Below, in pieces: positions 55,585 through 64,000 of a DNA stretch of 64,000 bases. Location of the stretch: positions 235,509-299,508 of the forward strand of contig JAHZGX010000004.1 in NCBI GenBank assembly GCA_019420585.1. The letters are read 5' to 3'. Source of the stretch: Prevotellaceae bacterium. Its GTDB lineage: Bacteria > Bacteroidota > Bacteroidia > Bacteroidales > Bacteroidaceae. Every line of letters begins with the position of its first letter. Positions within the stretch are counted from its first letter, which is position 1. A program made the translations under genes and the position numbers. The notes under the pieces were generated by a model. It worked only from the letters and a program-made list of their open reading frames with translations, was not told the origin of the DNA and made no database searches.

Positions 55585-55890
55585 TGTCTGAATCTGTGTA
55601 TATCTGATTTTATCTTTGCAAATAAATGAAAAAAGTTTGAAAGCACCACCCTTTTACCGCATGAAAAACATGCCGACTTACATATTTCTCCCTAAACGAG
55701 TCTACCGAACTAGGGGAAACCATAGGTCACAGACTACGGCATTGCATAGTTTTGAGTCTACCACTACTTGCTTGACCCATACACGAGGAAGCCTGTTCGG
55801 GCGTTTATTGCAATCTTTGTAAGAAACATTGCCTCGAAATCATCAAGGCAACCGAATGGCATCAAGCAGTTATCACAAAAGAACATCAAC

Positions 55891-57927
55891 ATGAAATCAT
55901 TACACAAGACCCTCGTGATGGCACTCGTAATGGCATCTTCACTGCCGAACTGGGCAGGCGGAACACGTGACAGGCTCTCCCTGCGGCACATCAAGGCCGT
56001 GCGCCCCGACACCACACTCAACTTGCTCGACAGCATTGTGAGCGACAGTTACCGCAGGATATACCAGTACAACGAGTATGGATACATCACATCCATGAAG
56101 GTGTACAACAAGGCCGCAGACTGGGAACTCGACACCGAGCAGTCCTATGAGCAAACCTATGCCTTCAACGCCGGCGGACAATGCACTGAGCGTGTGCGCT
56201 ACTCACTCAAGCCTGACGGACAGAGAGACAAGATGACCAGCAAGGGAGCAATCACGCAGGAAGGCGAATACACATGGGAGCGTTACTGGGATACGGACTT
56301 GAACGGGCACGCCTACCTGGACAACGCCACGGGCTATGACCGTTGGGGCAACAGAGCCATATATATAGATTATGGTTATGACACCTATAATGAGGCGCAT
56401 TATACAAAGTCATACCATGAGAAACGTTTCTCCGGCAAAATGCCTCCTGTGAACAACTATGTTTATGAAGATTACGAGAATGCCCTCCTTGTCTACGAGG
56501 TGAAAGCCTCCAATGAGTACGACGGGCTTTCTGTCCGCAGTGCCTACAAACGTATCGACGAGACCGGCAACGGTATGTTCATAAGACGAACCTACCGCAA
56601 CTACGGCTATAACAACACTTTGGACAGTATAGACTGGGAACCATGGGACAGCATATTCTACACGCTCAACGATGCTGGCACTCGCCCCATATCGAAGTTA
56701 CACGAAGGCAGGATAACCGACACATGGGAATGGGACGACAAGGGACGACTCACGAAGCACACCGACCAAGTCAGCGGCTACACAGAATCCTACACTTATG
56801 CCGATGACTACGCCCGCCAGAGGTCGCTCCAGGAAGTAATAAACGACATATGGGGATTTTACCCGGAAAACCTTTACGAAGGTTATGGGCATGTGGCCAC
56901 CTACCATTCCGAAGACCAATGGGGCCATGAAGACCAAAAGATGGAATACGACAGCCAGGGGCGCATGAAACGTGCAACCTACACTGAGGTGGATGATGGG
57001 GAGCGCAAGGGCACCATCACCATGTACTATCGCCCCGATGGGCACCTGGACTACAAGATAGATGCCCGCCCCGATCCCGATGATGAGTTCTATTACAAAG
57101 AGGCATACGTATATGACAGCGAAGGCGTGTGGACCGGTGTCATTGAATATGACGGCGAGAGCGAGAATGGCCCGTGGCGCGAAATACATTCGTCGGCATC
57201 ATACAAGCAGAAAGGCATGCGCCTGCAACATGAGAAGAAGCATCGCATCGGCGAAGACCTGAGCGAAGGTGAGCACAATATAGACGAGACCGACGGAAGA
57301 TGGCGGAGAAGAGGCGGCTACTACGTGGAAAACGGCGAAATCACATTCGGAGAATACGCCGAATATCTGACATGGGGCGGTGCCGATGTACCGGATGACC
57401 CGGAACTCAATTATACAGATCCTGTCATGCCGCTGGATTCTTGTGATGACGATGAAGCCTTATCCTTAATGTCATCATGGCGCTATCGCTGGAATAGAGA
57501 CAGCAAGCAGTGGGAACTGGAATATGCACCCTCATACAGTTACTATGTCTACAAGGATGGAAATCAGATCAAACGTGACATTTACAACAGCCAAAAGGAG
57601 ATAACAGGGACAGACATCTACTCACTTGACAATGCAGGCCGCCTAGTCAAGGAGGAGTGGAGCGGCAATAGTGGCTACCGCGAATATACTTACCTTGACG
57701 ATGGCTCCAACTATCTCTCCACGCGCTACTCGTACAGCAACACGGGAGCCGGCGAATTGAGACGCTACTATTACAGCAACCACCGGTATGTCACCCCCAC
57801 CGACATCGACAGCGTGAGCGAAACCAGCAAGGCCGGCAGCCCGTATTATGACCTGCAGGGCAGGAAAGTCAGCCATCCATCACGCGGAATCTACATCCGC
57901 CAAGGACGCAAGGTGGCAGTCAAGTAA
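55891..57927 (+). CDS. Secreted repeat protein with type IX-like tail
   Basis: A 678-residue exported protein. The start was set at MKSLHKTLVMALVMAS, a signal peptide; the open frame upstream uses TTG and lacks support. The body has many short Tyr/Asp/Trp-rich repeats such as YEYDSQGRMKRATYTEV and TWEWDDKGRLTKHT, the YD/RHS-like beta-strand pattern. The end (SPYYDLQGRKV, then GIYIRQGRKVAVK) is almost the same as the tail of the giant GLUG protein and fits the short Prevotella-type sorting tail, so PorU/PorV may export it. It is divergent from the two-component system, 306 bases away; regulation by it is a guess. Confidence 0.8.
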   Translation: MKSLHKTLVMALVMASSLPNWAGGTRDRLSLRHIKAVRPDTTLNLLDSIVSDSYRRIYQYNEYGYITSMKVYNKAADWELDTEQSYEQTYAFNAGGQCTERVRYSLKPDGQRDKMTSKGAITQEGEYTWERYWDTDLNGHAYLDNATGYDRWGNRAIYIDYGYDTYNEAHYTKSYHEKRFSGKMPPVNNYVYEDYENALLVYEVKASNEYDGLSVRSAYKRIDETGNGMFIRRTYRNYGYNNTLDSIDWEPWDSIFYTLNDAGTRPISKLHEGRITDTWEWDDKGRLTKHTDQVSGYTESYTYADDYARQRSLQEVINDIWGFYPENLYEGYGHVATYHSEDQWGHEDQKMEYDSQGRMKRATYTEVDDGERKGTITMYYRPDGHLDYKIDARPDPDDEFYYKEAYVYDSEGVWTGVIEYDGESENGPWREIHSSASYKQKGMRLQHEKKHRIGEDLSEGEHNIDETDGRWRRRGGYYVENGEITFGEYAEYLTWGGADVPDDPELNYTDPVMPLDSCDDDEALSLMSSWRYRWNRDSKQWELEYAPSYSYYVYKDGNQIKRDIYNSQKEITGTDIYSLDNAGRLVKEEWSGNSGYREYTYLDDGSNYLSTRYSYSNTGAGELRRYYYSNHRYVTPTDIDSVSETSKAGSPYYDLQGRKVSHPSRGIYIRQGRKVAVK

Positions 57928-58011
57928 GAGGTCAGCGGAAATTTGGGCGTGGGAGGGATTTTAAGGGAAGAGAAGGAGATTCTCTCTCGCGGCATTGTAC
58001 CATGTCAAGGT

Positions 58012-58072
58012 TTTCCAGTTGGGGAATTTATTTTTCTCAACTGGAAACCTTATTTTTCCCAACTGATTTCCA
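58012..58072 (+). repeat. Inverted-repeat segment with CAACTGGAAA motifs
   Basis: A perfect 10-base inverted repeat (TTTCCAGTTG at 58012-58021, CAACTGGAAA at 58038-58047) is followed by a third partial copy (CAACTGATTTCC at 58061-58072). The motif resembles the CTAGTTGGAAAC core of repeat family 2, but the rest of that element is missing, so it may be a remnant or a separate site. Confidence 0.5.
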
Positions 58073-58175
58073 AGCCCCCCAATCAGGCAAAGAGCAACGG
58101 TTCGATCGGCACGACGGATGCCTCCTGCGCGTTCGATTCCCCGAAAACGTGTCGGTCAACCCTCTTGATATCAAG

Positions 58176-58408
58176 GTATGCAGTGCAAATTTATCAAGTC
58201 ATTTAAGGGTAGTAAACAAGTCATTTGCAAGCAAAATCAAGTCACTTGCAAATGAAAACAAGTCACTTGCGAGGGGGGGGGGCAAAGCCGCTTCGGGACA
58301 GGGAGGGCGACTCTTTAGGGAAAATCTAAGAGGTGGTGCCGGCAAAAAGCCCTTCCTTTTCAGAGTCGCTAACTTATACGCTTATCCTCCTAGATTTATC
58401 TGGCGAGC
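58176..58408 (-). repeat. Dispersed repeat family 1, copy C (inverted)
   Basis: Read on the minus strand this matches copy A over its length and the end of copy B. Tandem units of 21-22 bases lie at 58195, 58217, 58238 and 58259. A run of ten G (58273-58282) sits inside the copy. It ends in GATAAATTTGCAC, the same edge as copy B. It occupies most of the gap between the repeat protein and the AraC gene; from 58409 to 58584 nothing recognisable is seen. Confidence 0.8.
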
Positions 58409-58584
58409 CCTGTCCCGGCCGGGAATCTCAAAAATATTGCGCGTACAACGAAGCCAGCAATCCGATGAGCAAAACCGTGAATCCGCGCTGCAGGACATCA
58501 GCCAGGCGGGAAAAGCAATGGGAAATATCGGAACACAAAGTGCATTTTCTCTTCGCGCATTGCCGAAATACACCATTATCCGCC

Positions 58585-58592
58585 TAACTTTG
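58585..58592 (+). promoter_or_regulatory. -7 element of AraC-ZIP operon
   Basis: TAACTTTG lies 24 bases before the chosen ATG at 58617. No TTTG element 19 bases upstream. It argues against the longer upstream start. Confidence 0.5.
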
Positions 58593-58616
58593 CAGGGCAA
58601 TCAAAAAGCATTGGCA

Positions 58617-59522
58617 ATGGAAACAGACAGACTTGAAAGCATGTACCAAGCAGTATGTGCAGTACCTAGCGGCAACGGGTTCAGGGTGGAGCACCTACCA
58701 GACCTCACGCCCTACAGTGGCGTGGATGACTGTGCGCCACACGTGCATGCCTTCTATGAGATACTGTGGTTCCAGCAGGGCAAGGGAGTGCACACCGTGG
58801 ACTTCACGAACTATGAGGTGGAACCTGGATGCATCTTCTTCCTGACCCCGGGGCAGATTCACCATTTCGACGGCATGGAGAAGTACCGAGGAGTCTCCAT
58901 CAAGATGTGCACTGACTTCATGAAGGAGGAGAAGGAGCAAGGCAACCTCACACTCAAATACAACATATTCCACGCCCTTGACACTCCTCCCTATTACATC
59001 ATAGACGAAAACACAGCCACCACACTGGCCGGCATCGTGAAGGAAATGGAGCAGGAAGAGCAAAACAGCAAGGCTTTCGGCAACATCGACATGCTGAAGG
59101 CTCTGCTGCGCATATTCCTCATCAACGTGCTGAGACACGGCCGGCAGGCCAGCGGAACGAGGCCGGACACCCTGAAGCCCTCGCACATGCTCTTCATGCA
59201 ATTCCGCCAGGCCGTGGAGACGAACTACAGGAGCCTGCACACCGTACAGGACTATGCCGACAGGCTCAACGTGGCCACACGCACCCTCAACAAATGCGTC
59301 AACGACTGCTCGGGGCACTCACCGCTCACGCTCATCAATGACCGCATCACCCTGGAAGCAAAGCGCATGGTACGCTACACAAGTATGATGATTAAGGAAA
59401 TTGCCCTGGAACTGGGATTCGAGGACACATCCTACTTCGTGAAGTTCTTCAAGCGGAAGACAGGCTACCTGCCCTCGGAGTTCCGGGAGGCGGATGAAGT
59501 GACCCACAATATGACAGAATAA
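58617..59522 (+). CDS. AraC family transcriptional regulator
   Basis: A 301-residue regulator. The N-terminal half is a cupin-like sensor (PHVHAFYEILWFQQG, then GCIFFLTPGQIHHFDG), and the C-terminal 100 residues hold a double HTH (VQDYADRLNVATRTLNKCV, then IKEIALELGFEDTSYFVKFFKRKTG). The start was set at METDRLESMY, 24 bases after the -7 element; the frame upstream runs into repeats. The ZIP transporter gene follows by 12 bases, so the regulator may control it. Confidence 0.87.
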   Translation: METDRLESMYQAVCAVPSGNGFRVEHLPDLTPYSGVDDCAPHVHAFYEILWFQQGKGVHTVDFTNYEVEPGCIFFLTPGQIHHFDGMEKYRGVSIKMCTDFMKEEKEQGNLTLKYNIFHALDTPPYYIIDENTATTLAGIVKEMEQEEQNSKAFGNIDMLKALLRIFLINVLRHGRQASGTRPDTLKPSHMLFMQFRQAVETNYRSLHTVQDYADRLNVATRTLNKCVNDCSGHSPLTLINDRITLEAKRMVRYTSMMIKEIALELGFEDTSYFVKFFKRKTGYLPSEFREADEVTHNMTE

Positions 59523-59534
59523 AGAAAAAAAGGA

Positions 59535-60290
59535 ATGACAGAAGTATGGATAAGTGCCGCCGGACTGTGCGGTGCAACAGTGATAGGTTCAATGCTCGGC
59601 TTCATTGTACGCAGGATGCCACACAAATGGAACGACACACTGCTGGGCTACTGCGCCGGCATCATGCTTGCGGCCTCCACGCTCGGACTTATAGTCCCGG
59701 CCTTCACACAAGCGGCACACTGGTGGATGGCGGCAGCGGGAGTGATGGCCGGAGCACTGTTCCTCAATGTGCTTGACCTCATCACGCCTCACCTGCACCA
59801 CATCACCGGACTTGACCCAGAAGTACACCGCACCAATGCCACCATCAACAATGTGCTGCTCTTCGTGCTGGCCATCGCACTGCACAAACTGCCCGAAGGC
59901 ATGGCAGCCGGGGTAAGCCTGTGCGCCGACACACAGTCAACAGACTGGAGCGTTTCCTTCGGCATCGCTTTGCAGAATATACCAGAAGGCATGGTCATCA
60001 TAGCCCCACTGATGATGGCAGGAGTGTCTGTGCCTCGTACCATCTGCATATCACTGGCTATCGGCCTGCTGGAAATAGTGGGCGTACTGGCCGGACACGC
60101 AATGGGAGCGGTGTCCCGGACATTCCTGCCCGTGATGCTGGGATTTGCCGGTGGTGCCATGCTCTATGTGACAAGCGATGAAATGATACCGGAGACCCAT
60201 GCCCATGGCTACCAGAAACAGGCCACCTACGCCCTACTGCTAGGATTCATCACTCTGCTGCTCCTGGAGCGATGGACAGGGGAAGCATGA
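59535..60290 (+). CDS. ZIP family metal transporter
   Basis: A 251-residue membrane protein of the ZIP family, which moves zinc or other divalent metal ions into the cytoplasm. The metal-site motifs are HKLPEG at residues 117-122 in helix IV and QNIPEG at 147-152 in helix V; eight hydrophobic segments are predicted. A histidine-bearing loop (TPHLHHITGLDPEVH) lies before helix IV. It is close to ZupT in size. It lies 12 bases after the AraC gene. Confidence 0.9.
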   Translation: MTEVWISAAGLCGATVIGSMLGFIVRRMPHKWNDTLLGYCAGIMLAASTLGLIVPAFTQAAHWWMAAAGVMAGALFLNVLDLITPHLHHITGLDPEVHRTNATINNVLLFVLAIALHKLPEGMAAGVSLCADTQSTDWSVSFGIALQNIPEGMVIIAPLMMAGVSVPRTICISLAIGLLEIVGVLAGHAMGAVSRTFLPVMLGFAGGAMLYVTSDEMIPETHAHGYQKQATYALLLGFITLLLLERWTGEA

Positions 60291-60464
60291 GAGAGGGAGA
60301 AAACACAGGCATCCATAGAAACCATACAGAAAGTGAACCTGCATGGCACGGCCGTACTGCTTGCAATTTTATGGCTGGCTGACGTAACTTGCAACATGTT
60401 CCCATTGAACTTGCTTGCAAATGCCTGCCTGATGAACCGCTGGCAAGACCATGAAATGGACAAA

Positions 60465-60606
60465 GTGCCGGGCAAATAAAGAGAGCGCTTCGGACTGTGC
60501 GGCTGAAGCGGCCGTTATCTTCCTCGGTCAGTTCCGTGCCACAGTCAGCAAAGTAATCATGCTTGGTGCCCATGAGTTCATACGAGCGGGCACCCAAGGC
60601 CAGCCG
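60465..60606 (-). pseudogene. Decayed internal fragment of cytochrome c peroxidase gene
   Basis: On the minus strand the frame reads RSYELMGTKHDYFADCGTEL, then TEEDNGRF, matching residues 352-379 of the intact peroxidase at 61994-63382. After the NGRF codons the DNA jumps straight to a sequence matching that gene's terminator (GCCGCTTCAGCCGCACAG). The nine bases GCCGCTTCA occur both in the peroxidase coding sequence at this point and in the terminator, so a deletion between short repeats explains the junction. The rest of this gap (60291-60464, 60607-60679) shows nothing recognisable. Confidence 0.8.
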
Positions 60607-60679
60607 CCATGATGAGGATATTCTTTCCCAAAAGATAAGAAAATCATCCGGAATCAAGAGGCTATCAAGGATTTCTGAC

Positions 60680-60687
60680 TACCTTTG
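60680..60687 (+). promoter_or_regulatory. -7 element of DUF5009-type gene
   Basis: TACCTTTG, 74 bases before the start at 60762. The upstream TTTG element is not apparent. Confidence 0.4.
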
Positions 60688-60761
60688 CATCAAGGGATTT
60701 AACCTGCCACGCAACTCTAACAAGAATCCCGAAACACGACAACATCCTTTTTCTTCACGCT

Positions 60762-61847
60762 ATGGAACAATGCAATCCACCCAAGCGACTTGAATCGCTT
60801 GACATCCTGAGAGGTTTGGATCTCTTCATGCTCTTCTTCGCCCAACCCGTCATCATGGCTTTCAGCGGCCTGTGGGCTCCCCACTGGGCAGCACCTGTAC
60901 TGCAACAACTTGAACATGAGACATGGGAGGGCTTCCGCTGCTGGGATTTGGTCATGCCACTCTTCCTGTTCATGACAGGTGCCGCCATGCCATTTTCCAT
61001 GTCCAAGTACCGCAAATCCGATGGCGGCGTGGCTCCGTCCGTCTATGTCAAGATTGTACGCCGTTTCCTGCTGCTTTTCCTTTTCGGAATGATTGTGCAA
61101 GGCAATCTGCTGTACTTCAATGCCGACTACATACAGATTTACACAAACACGCTGCAGGCAATTGCCACGGGATACCTGGTAAGCGCACTGATCATGCTAC
61201 ACTGCTCTATCCGTGGACGCATGATGGCCACCATGGTGCTTCTGATACTCTATTCCGTGCCCATGTCATTACTAGGAGACTGGACTCCAACCGGCAACTT
61301 CGCCTACAAGATTGACGAACTTGTGCTCGGTCGCTTCCGGGGAGATTTAAGTTACACATGGGTATGGAGCAGCCTCACATTCAGCGTGACAGTAATGCTG
61401 GGCGTTTTCGCCGGGCAGATGATTAAGGATGCCCCCAAACAAGAGATGCCAACGGTACGTAACTTGCTCCTCATCGGGTTCGGACTCGTTGCTGCCGGAT
61501 GGCTCTGGGGGTTCCACACTCCCATTATCAAGCATATATGGACAGGTAGCATGACTCTGCTGGCCGGTGGATACAGTTTCCTACCCATGGGAGCATTTTA
61601 CTGGCTAGTTGATGTCAGAGGCTATGGCCGTGGTCTCGGTTGGCTGAAAATCTACGGCATGAACTCAATACTCGCATACATGCTTGGACAGGTGGTCAAC
61701 TTCCGCTGCATAGCCACCTCGCTGACTTTCGGTTTCGAGCAATGGCTGGGTGACTTCTACGGAGCATGGATTACATTCTGCAACTACCTTATCCTGTTCC
61801 TCCTGCTGCAGTTCCTATACCGCCACCGCATATTCCTGAAAGTCTAA
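60762..61847 (+). CDS. DUF5009/NagX-like membrane protein
   Basis: A 361-residue inner-membrane protein with about ten hydrophobic segments. The N-terminal RLESLDILRGLDLFMLFF and WDLVMPLFLFMTGAAMPFS stretches match the heparan-alpha-glucosaminide acetyltransferase-like family (DUF5009/NagX), which is thought to move acyl groups across the membrane onto sugars. The late GWLKIYGMNSILAYMLGQ helix is also typical. The substrate is unknown. The gene is convergent with the peroxidase gene. Confidence 0.85.
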   Translation: MEQCNPPKRLESLDILRGLDLFMLFFAQPVIMAFSGLWAPHWAAPVLQQLEHETWEGFRCWDLVMPLFLFMTGAAMPFSMSKYRKSDGGVAPSVYVKIVRRFLLLFLFGMIVQGNLLYFNADYIQIYTNTLQAIATGYLVSALIMLHCSIRGRMMATMVLLILYSVPMSLLGDWTPTGNFAYKIDELVLGRFRGDLSYTWVWSSLTFSVTVMLGVFAGQMIKDAPKQEMPTVRNLLLIGFGLVAAGWLWGFHTPIIKHIWTGSMTLLAGGYSFLPMGAFYWLVDVRGYGRGLGWLKIYGMNSILAYMLGQVVNFRCIATSLTFGFEQWLGDFYGAWITFCNYLILFLLLQFLYRHRIFLKV

Positions 61848-61925
61848 AGTTGCGCCCGTCCCTTAGTCCCACATTGCAGGATTTACGTCACGCGGGATGA
61901 ACGCACTAACTCTGTCGGTGCCTGA

Positions 61926-61968
61926 CAAAAGAAGAGAGCCACTTCTGCCTGTGCGGCTGAAGCGGCTC
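61926..61968 (-). terminator. Terminator of cytochrome c peroxidase gene
   Basis: On the minus strand GAGCCGCTTC pairs with GAAGTGGCTC (10 pairs, one G-U; 61968-61936) across a 13-base loop, followed by TCTTCTTTTG. It lies 25 bases after the stop. A damaged copy of the same hairpin lies in the fragment at 60465-60606. Confidence 0.85.
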
Positions 61969-61993
61969 CCATGTATGCAAGCATGGCCATGCC

Positions 61994-63382
61994 TTACTGG
62001 GCAGAAGCGTTTGCGTTTGTCAACTGCTTGCCTTGGTATTCTCCGGTCAGACTCTGCAGGAAGGAGGTTATCTGTGCCACCTCCTGCTCCGACAGATTCA
62101 CATCGATTTCATATTTTGCCATGGCCTTGACGGCATCCTCCAGCGTGGCCTGCGTGGCATCATGGAAATAGGGAGCAGTAAGTGCCACATTACGCAGGCC
62201 GGGCACCTTGAAGCGGTGGCGGTCCCTTTCGGCCTTGGTTTCCTTGAAGCGGCCGTTGTCTTCCTCGGTCAGTTCGGTGCCACGGTCGGCAAAATAATCA
62301 TGCTTGATGCCCATGAGTTCATACGACCGGCCACCCAGGGTCTCACCCGCATGGCAGGTGGCACAACTGTATTTCTTAAACAAGTCATACCCCGCTGCCT
62401 CTTCAGCATTCAATGCAGTTGCGTCTCCCTTCAAGTATTTGTCGAAGCGGGAGTTGGGAGTCAACAGGGTTCTCTCAAACTCCTGAATGGCATCCGTGAT
62501 GTTGGCCTGACTGATGCCATCGGGATATACTCCTGTGAAAGCCTTGACAAACGCATTGTCAGCCTTCAGTTTTTCGCAGATTTCATCAAAGGACTTGCAA
62601 GCCATCTCCACAGGATTCAATGGAGGTCCGGCAGCCTGGTCGGCCAGTGTTGCGGCACGTCCGTCCCAGAACTGTACGAAGTTGTACAGAGCATTGTATA
62701 CCGTGGGAGCATTCACTCCTCCCAACTGTCCGCCAACTCCCTCTGAGAATGCCTTATTGTCCACTCCGCCCGTATTCAATCCGTGGCAAGAGGAACAGGA
62801 TATGGTATTGTCCGCTGACAAGCGTGTGTCATGGAAGAGGAGATTGCCCAAAACCACCTTGCGTACGTCTACCGGCACGGAATCCTGCACCGGGCGAACT
62901 GTCTCGTTGGCCCACCGCGCATCGGCCAGCAGATTGGGATAGTGTGCCCCACGCTGGGCCTTGACCCAGGCTAAGGCCATCTGCTTTTCAGAATCGCTGA
63001 CGGAAGCCCCCCAGTGGACAAGGTAATACTTGGGCTGGGGCATCGTACCGTCAGCAATTACCTTCTCCACCTTGGCCAAGTCGACCTCGCCAACCTTCTC
63101 TCCCTTTTCCATCGCCTCTACCATCGGTTGCATGTCAAAAGAGCGGTAAGCCAACCGGGCATCTTCCTTCACCAGTGTACCTGCCACTGGGAAGCCGGCA
63201 TAGAAAGGCAACTTCGGATTGGCCGTATGGCAAGCCATGCAACCGCTACTCTCAATAATCTCCGCCATCTGTGCGTCACCATCCAGACTGGCATCAGGTG
63301 CCTTATCCATCAGCCGATAGACTCCGCAAAGCAAAGCGGCCGCCACCAACAGAGGAAGGACAATTTTCAAACTTCTTCTCAT
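61994..63382 (-). CDS. Tri-haem cytochrome c peroxidase
   Basis: A 462-residue periplasmic peroxidase that reduces H2O2 with electrons from cytochrome c. The N-terminal helix (residues 6-22) is a signal or anchor. Three haem-binding CxxCH motifs are seen: CMACH 48-52 in an extra N-terminal haem domain, CSSCH 196-200 and CATCH 340-344 in the MauG/CcpA-type core. SCSSCHGLNTGGVDNKAFSEGVGGQ is typical of the core. The three-haem fused form is common in Bacteroides relatives. A decayed fragment of a second copy lies about 1.4 kb beyond its end. Its own terminator follows. Confidence 0.93.
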   Translation of the reverse strand: MRRSLKIVLPLLVAAALLCGVYRLMDKAPDASLDGDAQMAEIIESSGCMACHTANPKLPFYAGFPVAGTLVKEDARLAYRSFDMQPMVEAMEKGEKVGEVDLAKVEKVIADGTMPQPKYYLVHWGASVSDSEKQMALAWVKAQRGAHYPNLLADARWANETVRPVQDSVPVDVRKVVLGNLLFHDTRLSADNTISCSSCHGLNTGGVDNKAFSEGVGGQLGGVNAPTVYNALYNFVQFWDGRAATLADQAAGPPLNPVEMACKSFDEICEKLKADNAFVKAFTGVYPDGISQANITDAIQEFERTLLTPNSRFDKYLKGDATALNAEEAAGYDLFKKYSCATCHAGETLGGRSYELMGIKHDYFADRGTELTEEDNGRFKETKAERDRHRFKVPGLRNVALTAPYFHDATQATLEDAVKAMAKYEIDVNLSEQEVAQITSFLQSLTGEYQGKQLTNANASAQ

Positions 63383-64000
63383 TTATAATCAGTTATATAT
63401 CAATAATTGTTTCCAAATACACAAACTGCCTGGACAGCCAAACATTCACGACAGGAAAGAACCCGCCCGGTCATCTATGGATCCTGTACGGAAAATTGAG
63501 TAAATAAGCCCGCAAGCAAGCCACCGGCCAAGAATCAACCCGCATCCCGGTAAGTACACTACGGGGGAAAACACTGTTGGACAACCTGGACAGAGCACCT
63601 TTCCTTGTACGCAATCCCATCCGTCCTATATAAATCAAAGACTGGAAAATGCCCCGCGAAAAGCAAAGAAGGCAAAGGGAAAGTTGCCAAAAGTACATTG
63701 CACTGCCACCGACAATAGCAATAAAGTAATGAATAGCAAGTGTTGCCTAGAACTTTAGCACACCAGTAATTTTACTCAACCAGATGTTGCGGCAGTCCGT
63801 CAGCCATCCTTTCCACAGACAGGGCAAAGGTAATGATAAAATCCGAGAAACTTACGTCTCCGATAAGAAGATTTCAGAGAATGAACGCTTATAAGATGAT
63901 ACAAAGCGGGCAGCAAACCCGAAATATCAGTTTGGGCAATATGATTCAATATATCATATCGTACTTCTGAATATAGTATATTGTCAAAAACAGGGTTGCT
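63383..64000. other. Intergenic region at window end
   Basis: I see no gene, RNA or repeat that I can support in these 618 bases. The short open frames are unsupported. The upstream region of the peroxidase gene (63383-63430) is A+T-rich but has no clear TAnnTTTG element. Confidence 0.4.

Noticed and set aside
58002..58616. Upstream extension of the AraC gene
   Set aside because: It runs through a dispersed repeat and the -7 element; similarity to the family starts after 58617.
63471..63698. Short frame near the window end
   Set aside because: There is no motif, signal peptide or promoter, and the length is expected by chance.

Overview
The window looks like a chromosome segment of a member of the Bacteroidales, most likely Prevotellaceae. 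The evidence is the repeated Bacteroidetes-type promoter (TTTG, about 19 bases, TAnnTTTG), the type IX secretion genes porU and porV, two surface proteins ending in the short Prevotella-like C-terminal tail (YxLxGxxV...GIYIxxGxKxxVK), and housekeeping genes in Bacteroidales order (pckA/upp; acpP-fabF-rnc; rplM-rpsI-rpsB-tsf). No tRNA, rRNA, CRISPR array or intact insertion sequence was seen.

Layout. 1-970: non-coding, with a dispersed repeat. 968-3466: divergent pckA and upp. 3486-10178 (minus): a tight operon acpP-fabF-rnc-GH3 family-Ig-like lipoprotein-DUF3108, joining fatty-acid synthesis to RNase III and envelope proteins. 10354-11775: MATE transporter, followed by a 700-base gap holding two different dispersed repeats. 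12493-18219 (minus): FAH-family hydrolase, porU, porV. 18393-21386 (minus): rplM-rpsI-rpsB-tsf. 21805-27393: a giant secreted GLUG-repeat protein. 27898-38154: a secreted hypothetical protein, hisS, an SbcC-like coiled-coil protein without ATPase heads, an AraC HTH-dipeptidyl peptidase III-AlkD-like operon, and a Fur-like gene overlapping purA.

39232-52461 is accessory: nine intact minus-strand genes with gaps of 3 to 63 bases, led by an XRE regulator with a perfect palindrome at its promoter, then a YgjP-like metallopeptidase, hsdR, hsdM, an AlbA_2/ATPase protein, hsdS with an extra C-terminal domain, a Cys-rich methyltransferase-like protein, a DUF1848 protein with a C-terminal CxxxCxxC cluster, and AbiH. 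The tail (39.4-42.5 kb) is much more A+T rich than the chromosome. A decayed AlbA_2 gene and a start-less gene fragment lie at the two edges. I read this as a layered phage-defence island; the AbiH/DUF1848/methyltransferase tail is the best candidate for an undescribed module.

53049-64000 returns to core-like DNA: a NarL-type two-component system, a secreted repeat protein with a type IX-like tail, an AraC regulator with a ZIP transporter, a decayed piece of a cytochrome c peroxidase gene, a DUF5009-type membrane protein, and an intact tri-haem cytochrome c peroxidase. Non-coding structure is notable: one repeat family of about 220 bases occurs three times and carries 4 or 5 tandem palindromic units every 21-22 bases, and a second family of about 170 bases occurs at least twice.
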